Shown: piece after piece, positions 35,274 through 47,000 of the stretch
Numbering within the stretch: the stretch's first letter is position 1
How the letters are laid out: every line of letters begins with the position of its first letter
Origin: Desulfopila aestuarii DSM 18488
Lineage (GTDB): Bacteria > Desulfobacterota > Desulfobulbia > Desulfobulbales > Desulfocapsaceae
DNA: 58,892 nucleotides
NCBI RefSeq assembly: GCF_900143695.1
Contig: NZ_FRFE01000032.1
Location: forward strand, 1 to 58,892
Direction: 5' to 3'
Position numbers and translations under genes: made by a program
The notes under the pieces: generated by a model
Seen by the model: the letters and a program-made list of their open reading frames with translations, nothing else
Told to the model about the DNA's origin: nothing
Databases searched by the model: none

Positions 35274-38200
35274 ATGTTGTATCTTCACGTCTCCAACCGC
35301 ACTGAAAACCTGCTGCGTCACCTTGTGGAAGTGTTGCGGGTGGGTGGTCGGCGAAATCTCTTTGCCAAAGAGATCCTGCTCATACAGAGTCAGGGGATGG
35401 AGCGGATGGTCTCCCAGACGCTTGCGGCAAATTTTGTCAGCTGGTGCAATTTTGAGTATTTCCTGCCGCTCGGTTTTCTCACGTATAGCGCCAGGTTGCT
35501 GGGCATGGAAGTGACACCGGACGGCTACGAGCGTAAAACCATGACCTGGCGGCTCGAGGAGCTGTTGCGTGATATTGAGGGAGAAGAGTATCAGCCTGTC
35601 AGAAAGTATCTGCAGGGCGAGAACCTTGCATTAAAGCGCTACCAGCTGGCTGATCAACTGGCAAATATCTTCGATCAATACCAGCTGATGCGACCGGATA
35701 TGCTGGCAGCCTGGGAGAAAAAACGGCTGGTCACCCGTGATGTTCATGAGCGCTGGCAGTGTTCTCTTTGGCGCAGGCTGCAGGCAGAGGGCGGCCAGCA
35801 TCGTGGAGCTGTACTCCAGAGCATAGTCAGCCGACTGCAGCAAAGCGACGATCTTTCGGCCATATTGCCGGAACGGGTTTCCGTTTTCGGACTCTCTATT
35901 ATGCCACCGCTTTTCCTCGATTATCTGCAGGGACTTGGTCGCTATGTGGATGTGCATCTCTATGTCCTGTCGCCATGCCGCGAGTATTGGGGCGATCTGG
36001 AACTGCGCAGGGGCCGATTGCTGGCCCCTGCCGAGAGTGTTGCAGCCAATCCGCAGGCACTTGATGTCGCCCCGGAAAACCATCCTTTACTGGTCTCCTT
36101 TGGTCGACAGGGCCGTGATTTCCAAAGGATGCTTTTTGGTGATCAGATCAGCTTCAAAATGGAGTTTTCCAGTTATCACGATCCCTGTGAAGACGGGAAG
36201 ACAACCTTGTTGCATAGATTGCAGTCTGATCTGCTGGCTGGGGATGTGACCTGTGAAGGCAACAACTGGGACGAGCAGGACCGCTCTATTCATGTGGTTT
36301 CGTGTCACTCAAAACTGCGCGAGATAACAGTATTAAAAGAGCACATTCTCCATTGGCTCTATACCGACCCGAAGCTGCAACTCCGCGATATTGTCGTAAT
36401 GGCGCCTGATATCCAGGAATATGCTGCGCTGATTCCTGCCGTTTTCGATTCCATTCAACATTCCATCTCCGATCGCAGTCTTCGCAGGCGAAACAGTGTC
36501 TTAGCCGCTTTTGCCGATTTTCTCGGCTTGTTTCAGGGGCGGTTCTCCTGGGATGAGATGCTTGAGCTGGTCAAAGAGCCGACCATTGCCGAAAATCTGG
36601 AGTTGAGCCGGAGTGATCTGGACAACCTGCAGCGCTGGGTGACTGAAGCAGGTATTCGCTGGGGACTTTCCGGCAGGCAGCGTGCCGAGAGTGGCCTGCC
36701 TGATTTCGACGAGGGCAGCTGGCAGGCGGGACTTGCACGGCTGTTGATGGGGTACGCCATTGATAGTGACGACTTCGTTGCCGATATCCTGCCCTATGGA
36801 GATATAGAGGGTGGTGGAGCGGCGGCTCTTGGTGGACTCTGCCATTTTGTCAGTCTGGTGGAGGAGGCGCGGAAGATGTTTGCCACGCCCCAGAGTTTGT
36901 CAGAATGGTCGGCACTATTGATTGATTATGCTGGCAGGCTGTTCAGGGGGCAGTTTGATGGAGGTATCTCCAAAGACTTTCTTGAACTTCAGGAACTCCT
37001 GGTGGAACTTGGAGAGACTGCTGGAGCCTTTCATCAGGGTGTTGTAGATTTCAAGGTGATTACTGCCTGGATCGAGAACACAGCTCGTGAGACCCGGTCG
37101 AGTTCCGGTTTTCTACGGGGGCAGCTGACCTTCTGCTCGATGCTGCCTATGCGTTCGATTCCCTTTACAAAGGTCTGTCTGCTTGGCCTCAATGACAATG
37201 CCTTCCCACGCGATGACCGGCATGCCACCTTTGACCTGATGGGTTTGGCCCACCGGCCGGGAGACCGGTCGAAGCGAATGGATGACCGCTACCAGTTCCT
37301 GGAGGCGATCATGGCGGCCCGCGAGCAGTTGTATCTCAGCTACATCGGGCAGTCCATAAAAAATAACGAATCCCTGCCACCTTCAGTGGTGGTGACCGAA
37401 CTGCTGGAAGTACTTGAAGGATGTTACCAGGCGAAGCACCTGCAGGTCAAACATCCGCTCCATCCATTCAGCGGCCGCTATTTCAACGGCGAAGAGCCCG
37501 GTCTTTTCAGCTATGACCAGAAATATTGTCAGGTTGCTCAAGCGCTTCGCGAATTGGATCATAAACCTGGACGCTGGTGGAGTGGCAGAAGGGCAATCGT
37601 GAGAGAAGAGATTGCCGTTCGCGATCTTTTTGCCTTCTATCGCAACCCCCAGCGCTGGTTCGTGCGAGACTGTCTGGGGATCAGGCTTGATGCGGACGAG
37701 GGTGTGGTGGCGGACAGCGAACCTTTTGCCCAGAACGGGCTGGAAGATTATCTCATCAACCAGGAGCTGGTTACCCGATTGATCACCGGGGATAATCCGT
37801 CAACCATGTGTCGCAAGCTGCAGGCCGAGGCCCGCTGGCCGCTCGGCGAGCCGGGCCGGCTTAGTTTCTCGAAGCGAGTAGTGGATCTGCGGCGATTTGT
37901 TAAGAGGATAGAATCGCTTGGGTTTGGCGAGAGGGTTGACGATCTGGAGGTTGACCTTGAGGTCGGTGGTTATCGCCTTACTGGCAGGTTGGCCAATCTC
38001 CAGGAATGTGGCATTCTGCTCTTCCGGTATGGCAAACTTGCAGGCCGTGAACTGCTTTCTGGCTGGCTTCACTACCTTCTTTATGAACGGCTGACTGGCA
38101 GGGCAGTAGATGTGGTGATGCTTGGCAAAGAGGGTGAGTTCAGGTTTACGGCAGGTTGCGGGAGTACTCCTGATCTTGAAACAATGGTTGAGGTCTTTGT

Positions 38201-38444
38201 TAATGGTTGCCGGGAGCCGAGCCCTCTCTATATCGAACCGGGAATTGCCTGGCTCAAAAAACAGGCTGAGCCGGAAGCGGCCCTAGTTGCGGCCGGTGCT
38301 GCTCTCGATCGGATTCTTGAAGCCGGATATGACCGGGAGACATCATTGCTGCTCCGTGAGTGTGATACGGCAACACTCTTGAACGAGCCTTTTTTTGAGC
38401 TGGCCAAGATCGTGCTTGAGCCGATCATCAGGAGGGCGGAATGA
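35274..38444 (+). CDS. recC: Exodeoxyribonuclease V gamma subunit
   Basis: A 1056-residue RecC. The N-terminus (LHVSNRTENLL..., with QSQGMERMVS) and the C-terminal inactive nuclease-like domain match the family and the length is normal. RecC recognises Chi and splits the DNA strands in the RecBCD helicase-nuclease that repairs double-strand breaks and degrades foreign DNA. The gene order is recC-recB-recD with 4-nt overlaps. Confidence 0.95.
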   Translation: MLYLHVSNRTENLLRHLVEVLRVGGRRNLFAKEILLIQSQGMERMVSQTLAANFVSWCNFEYFLPLGFLTYSARLLGMEVTPDGYERKTMTWRLEELLRDIEGEEYQPVRKYLQGENLALKRYQLADQLANIFDQYQLMRPDMLAAWEKKRLVTRDVHERWQCSLWRRLQAEGGQHRGAVLQSIVSRLQQSDDLSAILPERVSVFGLSIMPPLFLDYLQGLGRYVDVHLYVLSPCREYWGDLELRRGRLLAPAESVAANPQALDVAPENHPLLVSFGRQGRDFQRMLFGDQISFKMEFSSYHDPCEDGKTTLLHRLQSDLLAGDVTCEGNNWDEQDRSIHVVSCHSKLREITVLKEHILHWLYTDPKLQLRDIVVMAPDIQEYAALIPAVFDSIQHSISDRSLRRRNSVLAAFADFLGLFQGRFSWDEMLELVKEPTIAENLELSRSDLDNLQRWVTEAGIRWGLSGRQRAESGLPDFDEGSWQAGLARLLMGYAIDSDDFVADILPYGDIEGGGAAALGGLCHFVSLVEEARKMFATPQSLSEWSALLIDYAGRLFRGQFDGGISKDFLELQELLVELGETAGAFHQGVVDFKVITAWIENTARETRSSSGFLRGQLTFCSMLPMRSIPFTKVCLLGLNDNAFPRDDRHATFDLMGLAHRPGDRSKRMDDRYQFLEAIMAAREQLYLSYIGQSIKNNESLPPSVVVTELLEVLEGCYQAKHLQVKHPLHPFSGRYFNGEEPGLFSYDQKYCQVAQALRELDHKPGRWWSGRRAIVREEIAVRDLFAFYRNPQRWFVRDCLGIRLDADEGVVADSEPFAQNGLEDYLINQELVTRLITGDNPSTMCRKLQAEARWPLGEPGRLSFSKRVVDLRRFVKRIESLGFGERVDDLEVDLEVGGYRLTGRLANLQECGILLFRYGKLAGRELLSGWLHYLLYERLTGRAVDVVMLGKEGEFRFTAGCGSTPDLETMVEVFVNGCREPSPLYIEPGIAWLKKQAEPEAALVAAGAALDRILEAGYDRETSLLLRECDTATLLNEPFFELAKIVLEPIIRRAE

Positions 38445-41400
38445 TCGCGGAAGCCATTCTCGATTGCGCCCGGACACCGCTCACACGCGGAATTAATCTG
38501 GTGGAGGCCAGCGCCGGTACCGGCAAGACCTATGCCATCGGTATGCTGGTGTTGCGTGCCGTGACTGAACTTGGCATTCCCATCGACCAGATTCTGGTGG
38601 TCACCTTCACGAAAGCGGCTACGGAAGAACTGCGCAGTCGTATCCGCCAGCGGCTGGCGGAAGCGCGAAACCTGTTGACCGGCGGATCTTCCGACGATGC
38701 AACCATCAACGCCTGGCTGGCAACTGTTACCGACCGACAAACCGCGCTGGAGCGATTGCGCCAGGCTCTGGGACTGATTGATCGCGCCGGGATTTTCACC
38801 ATCCATTCCTTCTGTCTCCAGATGTTGACCGAGCAGGCACTGGAAAGCGGTCAGCTCTTTGATGTGGAGCTCCTTGCTGATGTGGGGCAGGTGCGGACCC
38901 AGTTGGTGGAAGATTTCTGGCGCAGTCATCTCTACCCCTTGGGACCTAGGGTCTGCGGTATTGTTGCCGACAAATATCCAACCCCGGCTGAACTGGCTGC
39001 CAGCATCATGGTGCCTGGTTTAGCGTATGGTCGGATCTTGCCGGACAGTGTATCTTTTGATGAGGCAACCACCCGGTTTGAAAAATGTTTTTTGCGTCTT
39101 GCCAGCTGGTGGCAACAGTCCTCTGCAGTTCTTTATGGCTATTTCCAGAAAGCCCAGGAAGAGGGGCAGCTCAAAAAAGCTCTCAGCGAGGAGCTCAGTT
39201 TCTGGTGGGATTCCCTGAGTGCCTGGTTTGATGGAGAAGGGGGATTACCAAAACACCTCGACTATCTGACCCGTGAAGGTTTACTAGAAGGGCTGAACGG
39301 CAACAAGTTTCGCAAAAGATCAAAAGATGATTTCCTGGCTGAATGGCCGTTGCCCGAGCAGCTGGCTATGGACGTGCAGGAGATGACCGGCAGCATCCTG
39401 CTTGCCTTGCGCTTAGAGCTGGCAAAGACCCTCAGAGCGGAGCTGCAGCATCGACTTCAGGAACAGGGACACATGTCGTTTGACGATCTGATCGTTCGTC
39501 TGGACCTGGCGCTGGCCAATGAGGGTGAAGGACTCAAACGTATTCTCGGTGAGCGGTTTGCAGCGGCCCTGATCGATGAGTTTCAGGATACGGATTCTGC
39601 ACAGTGGCGGATCTTCTCCACCCTTTTTGGCGGCGGCAGCCACTACCTCTACCTGATTGGTGATCCCAAACAGGCGATTTACCGCTTTCGCGGTGCAGAT
39701 ATCTTTTCCTACTTTACCGCAAGAAATGCTGCTCACCATCAGGCAACGCTGGCCCATAACTATCGTTCGCACCCGCTCCTCGTTAACGAGGTAAATAACA
39801 TCTTTTCCGGGCGAGTCGCGCCGTTTTGTTTCCCCGATGATGCATTGCCGTTTCACCCTGTTTTGCCGGCAAAAAGTGAGAAGGATGGTGAACTGTTGCA
39901 AAATGGTGAGCGGCTGCCGGTCATGGTCTACTGCCAGCTGGCGGAGAGCGACAAAGACAAGGGGCGCTGGTCCTCCGGTAAGGCCGCCGAGTCCATCCGG
40001 GAATATGTGGTCGCTGAGGTCTGCCGTTTGCTTGATCATGCCAACCCGGTAACCTGCCGAAAAGAAAAGGACGGCGCTGTCAGTGCCACGGTACTGGCCG
40101 CCCGGGATATTGCGGTGTTGGTGCGCAGCAATCACCATGCCGATGAATATTTGCTGGCTTTCGCGCGGGCTGGTATCCCGGCGGTAGTTGGCAGTAAAAA
40201 AAGTGTGTTTGAAACCGAAGAGGCCAAGGAGCTGCTGACGCTCCTTGCTGCACTGGCAACTCCCGGTGATATGTTTTCCGTCAAACGGGCCATGACCATT
40301 TCATGGTTCGGTCTTACAGGCAACGATTTGCTCGCCATCTGGGAGGATGAATCCGCCTTTGACGATCGTTTCAACCGGTTCCTCTCGTACCATCAAAGCT
40401 GGCAGGAGAAGGGCTTCCTTGCCATGATGAACCGGCTTTTGGCCGATGAGGATGTGTATCTCAATCTGGCCCGAGCAGAGATGGCGGAACGGCGCATTGC
40501 CAATATCCATCATCTACTGGAGCTGGTGCAGGAGACGGAAACAGCGGAGAAATTCGGGCCTGACGAGACACTTGTTTGGCTAAGGGCCATGATTGCCGGC
40601 AAATCCGGTGATGAGGATCGGGAGCTGCGCCTGGAAAGTGACGAGCAGGCTGTGCGCATTGTCACCATGCATTCCGCCAAAGGATTGCAGTACCCCATTG
40701 TCTTTTGCCCCTTCCTCTGGTATCGCTCCGACCGGGAGCAACGGGCGGAGCTGGTGAGCTGTCATGAAGAGGATGGCCTGGTTATAGATCTGGGTTCAGC
40801 CGAAATAGCGAAGCGCCGGCTGAAGGCGGCCGAAGAGACGCTCGCTGAGGATCTGCGCCTGGCCTATGTGGCGCTTACCCGTGCCGAACTCTGCTGTTAC
40901 ACTATGTGGGCCGATGTTAAGCCTGTGAAAGGGAGGGTGGCATCGTCTCATGAATCCGCCCTGGGATACTTGATTTTTCCTGACGGCGCTGGTGGTTTTC
41001 CCGAACAACAGCAAAAACTGCAGGCCTTTTCGGCCCATCCAGGTGTCGAGTACCGGTTGCTGCTGTCTGTGAGTGAATCTTCGGCCCATCACCTGAAGCC
41101 ACCGGCCAATGAGTTGGCTATGCGATCCTTGTCGCCGGGCGAGAGGACGCTTGTTACGAATTATCAGATGTCTAGCTACTCGGCTATGGCTTCGTTGAGC
41201 GAGCAGGAAGATCATGGCGCAGAGCCACCGGGAGATTCGGTGGCTGAACCAGGGCCGGAGATCCTGCATCCTGGGTTGCCGGCCGGGGCCAGCTTCGGTA
41301 ATCTGATCCATGACGCCCTGGAGTTGTTCCCCTTTCATTCTCTTGCTTCCGGGACGGCTCATGGGGAGGAACTGGCACGTCTTTGCCGACGCTATGGTAT

Positions 41401-41974
41401 GGCTATTGAGACACCAACTGTGCAGGCATTTCTTGCGACGATTGTTACTACGCCGCTCCTCCACGGTGAAGGCGGTTTTGCCTTGGCCCAGCTTGATGAG
41501 GACCGCATTGTTAGTGAGATGCCCTTTTATTTTCATATGGAGCGGCTCGATACCAGGAAGATAAACGATGCCCTGAGCGGTGAAACCACTGTTACGCCGC
41601 TTTCACCGAAGGTGATGCAGGGGTATCTCACAGGTTTTGTCGATCTGTTTTGCGAGCATGATGGAAAATTTTATATCCTCGACTACAAGACCAATTTTCT
41701 GGGTGGCAACATGGGTGATTATCGGCCTGATAGGCTCATCTCTGCCATGGCTTCCCATAACTACGGCCTGCAATACTGGATATACACTCTGGTGTTGCAC
41801 CGGTATTTAGCCAATGTGTTGCCGGGATATAGCTATAAGAAACATTTCGGTGGTGTTCTCTATCTCTTTGTCCGTGGTCTGTCGCCAGCTATGCCCGGTA
41901 ACGGGGTCTATGCGGCCCTGCCCTCGCAGGAGATCCTGACGCGACTTGATACGGCGGTTGGAGGTGGGCGATGA
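38441..41974 (+). CDS. recB: Exodeoxyribonuclease V beta subunit
   Basis: A 1177-residue UvrD-like helicase-nuclease. Walker A is EASAGTGKT (22-30), the DEFQDTD motif II lies near residue 380, and VTMHSAKGLQYP is present further on. The C-terminal nuclease motif GFVDLFCEHDGKFYILDYKT carries the catalytic Asp and Asp-Tyr-Lys. AGGAGG lies before the ATG inside recC. Confidence 0.96.
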   Translation: MIAEAILDCARTPLTRGINLVEASAGTGKTYAIGMLVLRAVTELGIPIDQILVVTFTKAATEELRSRIRQRLAEARNLLTGGSSDDATINAWLATVTDRQTALERLRQALGLIDRAGIFTIHSFCLQMLTEQALESGQLFDVELLADVGQVRTQLVEDFWRSHLYPLGPRVCGIVADKYPTPAELAASIMVPGLAYGRILPDSVSFDEATTRFEKCFLRLASWWQQSSAVLYGYFQKAQEEGQLKKALSEELSFWWDSLSAWFDGEGGLPKHLDYLTREGLLEGLNGNKFRKRSKDDFLAEWPLPEQLAMDVQEMTGSILLALRLELAKTLRAELQHRLQEQGHMSFDDLIVRLDLALANEGEGLKRILGERFAAALIDEFQDTDSAQWRIFSTLFGGGSHYLYLIGDPKQAIYRFRGADIFSYFTARNAAHHQATLAHNYRSHPLLVNEVNNIFSGRVAPFCFPDDALPFHPVLPAKSEKDGELLQNGERLPVMVYCQLAESDKDKGRWSSGKAAESIREYVVAEVCRLLDHANPVTCRKEKDGAVSATVLAARDIAVLVRSNHHADEYLLAFARAGIPAVVGSKKSVFETEEAKELLTLLAALATPGDMFSVKRAMTISWFGLTGNDLLAIWEDESAFDDRFNRFLSYHQSWQEKGFLAMMNRLLADEDVYLNLARAEMAERRIANIHHLLELVQETETAEKFGPDETLVWLRAMIAGKSGDEDRELRLESDEQAVRIVTMHSAKGLQYPIVFCPFLWYRSDREQRAELVSCHEEDGLVIDLGSAEIAKRRLKAAEETLAEDLRLAYVALTRAELCCYTMWADVKPVKGRVASSHESALGYLIFPDGAGGFPEQQQKLQAFSAHPGVEYRLLLSVSESSAHHLKPPANELAMRSLSPGERTLVTNYQMSSYSAMASLSEQEDHGAEPPGDSVAEPGPEILHPGLPAGASFGNLIHDALELFPFHSLASGTAHGEELARLCRRYGMAIETPTVQAFLATIVTTPLLHGEGGFALAQLDEDRIVSEMPFYFHMERLDTRKINDALSGETTVTPLSPKVMQGYLTGFVDLFCEHDGKFYILDYKTNFLGGNMGDYRPDRLISAMASHNYGLQYWIYTLVLHRYLANVLPGYSYKKHFGGVLYLFVRGLSPAMPGNGVYAALPSQEILTRLDTAVGGGR

Positions 41975-43629
41975 GCGCTGATAACCGTGAGTACCAGCCG
42001 CGGCTGCTCGATATCCATTTTGCCAGGTTCCTGGCCGAGCGCTCGGGGCTGAACGGTCGAGAAAAATCGCGTTTTGAAGAACTGGTACGTTTGCTTTCCA
42101 TGGATATGGCCGGCGGGCATAGCTGTCTGCCGGTTTCACCGGAAGACCGGGAGCTGCTTTCATGTTGTGCACTGATCTCATCTGGAGATGAGACCCCGCT
42201 GATCCTTGCCCATGATCGTCTGTATCTGCACCGTTATTTTCGTTATGAATCCCGTCTGGCTGATCAGCTCGCACGATTGGCCGGGATCAGTCACGCTCTT
42301 CCCAATTGTCATGAGTTGCTGGATTATTGCTTCGGGCCCGATGGAAAAGAACCGGATTATCAGAAAAGGGCAGCACGGGTTGCCTTGCAGCAATCACTCG
42401 CCATCATTTCGGGCGGGCCTGGTACTGGCAAAACTACCACAGTGGTCAAGATTATCGGTCTGCTCATTGAGGCGCTGGGTGGCGAATTGCGTATTGCCCT
42501 GGCAGCGCCTACCGGCAAGGCGGCGATGCGGCTGCAGGAATCCATAGCCAACAGTCTGGCTGGGCTTACATTTCCACAAGAGATTATCGATAGAATCCCC
42601 ACCACCGCCTCCACGCTTCACCGGTTGCTCGGCGTCCAACGCAATCGCCCCGGCTTTCGTCATACCCATGACAATCCCTTGCCATGGGATGTGGTGGTGG
42701 TGGACGAGGCGTCGATGGTGGATCTGGCAATGATGAGTAAGCTCGTTGATGCACTCATGCCACGTGCGCGGCTCATTCTGCTGGGTGATAAGGACCAGCT
42801 TGCCTCAGTGGAATCCGGATCAGTACTGGCAGACTGTATCCGGAGCCTGGCAGAGAATACTGTGGAATTGCAAAAAAGTTATCGCTTCGATACCGGTATT
42901 AAGGCGCTGGCTCAGGCCATCAATACGGGGGATGGCGAGCTGGCCTGGCAGTTATTGAACGGTGGTGAACATGACAATGTGACCCTGCTGCGGAATCCGT
43001 ATTTCGGGGTGGTCGCAGAGCGATATAACGCTTATATGGAAGTGGCTGTTCACCATCGGGATCGTGGCATGAATGCGGTGTTTCAGGCCTTTGGCGCCTT
43101 CCGGGTCCTTTGTGCCATGCGGCATGGAGCACGAGGCGTTGCCGGGGTGAACGCTTCTGTTGAAAATCACTTGAAAATAGCGGGTTACGATGTCACATCC
43201 GACCCCTGGTACCTGGGGCGGCCCGTAATGGTGACGGCCAATGATTATTCTCTCGAGCTCTTTAACGGCGATATCGGCATCTGTCTACCCGATCCAACGG
43301 ACGGGCGGATGAAGGTGTGGTTCGAACGTGGTGATGGTGGCTATAGAAGCTGCCTTCCCTACAGGATTCCCAGCTGTGAGACGGTCTACGGTATGACGAT
43401 CCACAAGAGTCAGGGGTCGGAATTTCGTGAGGTGGTGGTGATGCTTCCCGAAGAAGAGAGCCGGCTGCTAAATCGGCAGTTGGTCTACACCGCCGTAACC
43501 CGTGCAAAAGAATGTGTACAGATAGTAGCATCGAAAAAGATTTTAGTGTATGCTCTCCAGTCCGATTACCCACGCTCCAGCGGACTTGCTGAAATGCTGC
43601 ATCACGCGGGAGAGGGCAGACGGTTGTGA
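41971..43629 (+). CDS. recD: Exodeoxyribonuclease V alpha subunit
   Basis: A 552-residue superfamily 1B helicase. Walker A is GGPGTGKTTT (about residues 149-158), the DEASMVDL motif is near residue 245, and MTIHKSQGSEF is near the C-terminus. GGAGG precedes the ATG, which overlaps recB by 4 nt. All three subunits are intact. Confidence 0.96.
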   Translation: MSADNREYQPRLLDIHFARFLAERSGLNGREKSRFEELVRLLSMDMAGGHSCLPVSPEDRELLSCCALISSGDETPLILAHDRLYLHRYFRYESRLADQLARLAGISHALPNCHELLDYCFGPDGKEPDYQKRAARVALQQSLAIISGGPGTGKTTTVVKIIGLLIEALGGELRIALAAPTGKAAMRLQESIANSLAGLTFPQEIIDRIPTTASTLHRLLGVQRNRPGFRHTHDNPLPWDVVVVDEASMVDLAMMSKLVDALMPRARLILLGDKDQLASVESGSVLADCIRSLAENTVELQKSYRFDTGIKALAQAINTGDGELAWQLLNGGEHDNVTLLRNPYFGVVAERYNAYMEVAVHHRDRGMNAVFQAFGAFRVLCAMRHGARGVAGVNASVENHLKIAGYDVTSDPWYLGRPVMVTANDYSLELFNGDIGICLPDPTDGRMKVWFERGDGGYRSCLPYRIPSCETVYGMTIHKSQGSEFREVVVMLPEEESRLLNRQLVYTAVTRAKECVQIVASKKILVYALQSDYPRSSGLAEMLHHAGEGRRL

Positions 43630-44094
43630 TTGAATGGAGTCTATTTGTTTTCTTCTGCGCCCCATCTGTTTGCTGCTAGTGCAGCGAATATCCGGAATAA
43701 AATCCTGGTCGCACAGCTCCTCGTCTCAATGAATGTACGCCGTTGATTGGCAGGTTTTCCGTTTGTTCCGGGTGTTTTTTGTCCCGGTTTCGAGCGGTGA
43801 TGCAGTGGTGTCATCAGTGGTTTTGAAACTGCGGAATCCGTAAAGTGGTGGCAGTAATGATGCTTTTATCGACTGCTTTGTCGTGGGAAACGCAGCAGAT
43901 GTGGCTTGAAATTACGAAAAACGTAGAATGGCCGAAGGTGGTGCGGCTTACAACGCTAAGGGCGGGTGAGACGATCAGGCCCATCCGGCAGGCATCCCGA
44001 TGCCCTGAAAATAAATGAATGTATACTATTGACCCCATACGTCTCGGTGCTGATTGACGAACCGACAGGGATTGCACAAAAAGGTGGAACGAAG
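43630..44094. other. Intergenic region upstream of the large oxidoreductase gene
   Basis: These 465 bases hold no gene I can support. A 54-codon open frame from 43857 has a weak GGTGG site but no recognisable features. A promoter for the 44095 gene is expected here but is not obvious. Confidence 0.4.
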
Positions 44095-47000
44095 ATGCAG
44101 AAGAAGGACTATCGAGAGATTCCCTATAACTTTACCTCGGCAGATGATCGGCTGATCATTAATCAGCTCTTTGGGCAGGAGGTATGGGATGATTTGCAGG
44201 AACTGCGCAATCTGCGGATTACCGGGCGCTCAGCCCGGCTGGTCATGCGTTTTATGGGCGATCTGTTCATCCTGCATCGCAACCCCTTCCTTTATCAGGA
44301 ACTGATTGAATCCCAGCGGAGGCGGCAGCAGTTTTTCAAGACTGCGGAAGAAGACCTTTCGATTATCGAGAAGGCGGCAACCATCGGCCGGACAGGTAGT
44401 GAGCAATCGACCAAGGTCTTGAACCTCGTCAACATCTGTCGGGATCGTCTGGCAAAACTCAAGACGGAAATCAGCAATGTTCAGGGACGACGTTCGCAGA
44501 TCCTGAAAAAACTCACGCCCATTGTCGGCAAAGAGAACGTCTGGTTCGATCCATTCACCCTGATCAGCCATGCCACCGATGCTACTGACTGGCGGTTGTT
44601 TCTGCCGGTGGCTGTGGTAAGGCCGGCAACCGAAGATCAGGTCTCTCCGGTGATGGCGGCAATCGATGAACTGGGTCTCCATGTTATCCCGAGGGGCGGC
44701 GGTACCGGTCTTACCGGTGGCTGTGTACCGGTGGCGGCGGACTGTGTCATCATCAACACCGAGAAGCTGACCACAATTTACCCCATTGAATACCGTGAAT
44801 TTTCCCACCTGACCAATGGCGACAGGATGGTGCCGGTGATGAAGGTAGAGGCTGGTGTTGTTACTTCCGACGCCATGGCCTGTGCCACCAGAGACAAACT
44901 GGTTTTCGCCACCGATCCCACCAGCGCCTGGGCTTCCACCATCGGTGGCAATATCGCCGAGAATGCCGGCGGCAAGACGGCAGTGCTCTGGGGAACTGCC
45001 ATCGACAACCTGCTGTCGTTTAACATCGCTATGCCCGGCAAGGGTTTGGTCAACGTCCGGCGCATCGAGCATCCCATGCGTAAGATCCTGCCTGGGGATA
45101 CTGTTAGCTACGAGGTTACCGACCAGACTGATACTTTGAAAAAGCGTATTGATTTGGGCAGTGAAGATATCCGCAAGAAAGGGTTGTGGAAGGATATCAC
45201 CAATAAGGCGTTAAAAGGTCTGCCCGGTCTGCAGAAAGAAGGTGTCGACGGTGTAATAACCTCAGCCGAGTTTGTCCTCTACAAAGCCTACGAGCGTAAG
45301 ATCACCTTCTGCCTTGAATTCTATGGTGAGGATATGGACGAGGCGAGTAAGGTTATCGTCGAGATATCCGAGGAATTCACCAATGAAGGTGAAGAGGCGT
45401 TGATCGCACTCGAGCATTTCGACGAGGAGTATATCAAGGCCATCCAATACAAGTTCAAAGCGGCCCGCAGCGAGCATCCCAAGGCGGTGTTGCTCATTGA
45501 TATGGTCGGCCATAACAGCGACCAGATCAACCGAGGTAGAAAGCGCCTTGAGACGCTTCTTGCCAACTACGCCAATACCGAGATATTTACCGCGCAGGAC
45601 GCTGATGAGGCCGCCCGTTTCTGGCGTGACCGAAAGCGGTTGGGAGCCATTTCCGCCCGCACCAACGCCTTTAAGCTGAATGAGGATATCGTGCTGCCCT
45701 TGTCGGCGTTGGCGGAGTTTACCCGCTTTGTCGACAACTACAATATTGAGGAGGACATCTATAATAAAGAGCAGGTGATCCACTCCATTATTGGCTATCT
45801 CCGGACAGCAGAGCCGATCGAGGATCCGGACTGGCTCGAAGCCAAGATTCCGAAGGCAATGGACCTCTGTCAGGATACTCTGTCAAAGCTTGCCCTGCGC
45901 ACTAAGGAGTCGGTACGGCATGAGGCGTATATTAAAAAGCTGATGGCTGATCTGCTTGAGCTCTTCTCCGGTTACCAGAAAGTACTGGCCTCCATCGAGG
46001 AGATCTATCGTCAGGTACGGTCCAAGCGTATTGTCATTGCCACCCACATGCATGCTGGTGACGGCAACAACCATGTCAACATCCCGGTATTTTCCAATGA
46101 CCGTGAAATGATGCGTCGAGCCGAGAAAACCGCTGAAGATGTGATGGCCAAGGCGGTTGAGCTGGATGGTGTGGTAAGCGGTGAGCACGGCATCGGCATC
46201 ACGAAGATGAAATTCTTAGAGGAGAGTCGTCGGCAGGAACTGGCTGCCTACCGGAAAGCGATTGATCCGCGCGGCTTGATGAGCCCCGGTATGCTCAGTG
46301 ATCCGGAAATTATCAATAAGGTGTTTACCCCCTCGTTCAATCTGCTGGAGCTGGAAGCACGGATTTTACAACACGGGTCCCTGGAAACACTTGCTGCCAA
46401 GATTTCCAAATGCGTGCGCTGCGGCAAATGCATGGCTGGCTGTTGCGTTTACTATCCCGGGTCCAACATCTTTATGCATCCGCGAAACAAGAACATGGTG
46501 ATTGGCTCACTGATCGAGGCACTGCTCTATGATATCCAGCGTTCGCACCAGCCACGGTTCAACCAGATGAAGAACCTGGAAGAGATTGCAGACCATTGCA
46601 CCATGTGCGGCAAATGCCTCACACCCTGTCCTGTCAATATCGATACGGCTGAGGTGAGCGTGCTTGAGCGTTCCATCCTGAGTGATCTCGGTTACAAGCA
46701 TACCGCACCGGCCACCCAACTTTCGCTCACCTATCTGAAGAACCGTAACAAGGTCTTCAATTCGGTGTTCAGGAAGGGCGTGCTGGAGTGGGGAAGCGAA
46801 TTGCAGCAGCTTGGAACCCGCCTGTTGCAGAAAGTCCCGGAGAAGTTGAAAGAAAAAGACTGGCAGTATGTCACCATGCTCAAGTCGCCGATGATGCCGG
46901 CTCCGACCAAGACACTGTGGGCATGGCTGCCGGAATGTCTGGCAAACGAGGCGTTGATGCTCAAACCGGCCGGTGAACCGGTGAAGACCGTATTTTACTT

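Noticed and set aside
43857-44021. 54-codon open frame before the large oxidoreductase gene
   Set aside because: Only a weak GGTGG site and no recognisable sequence features.
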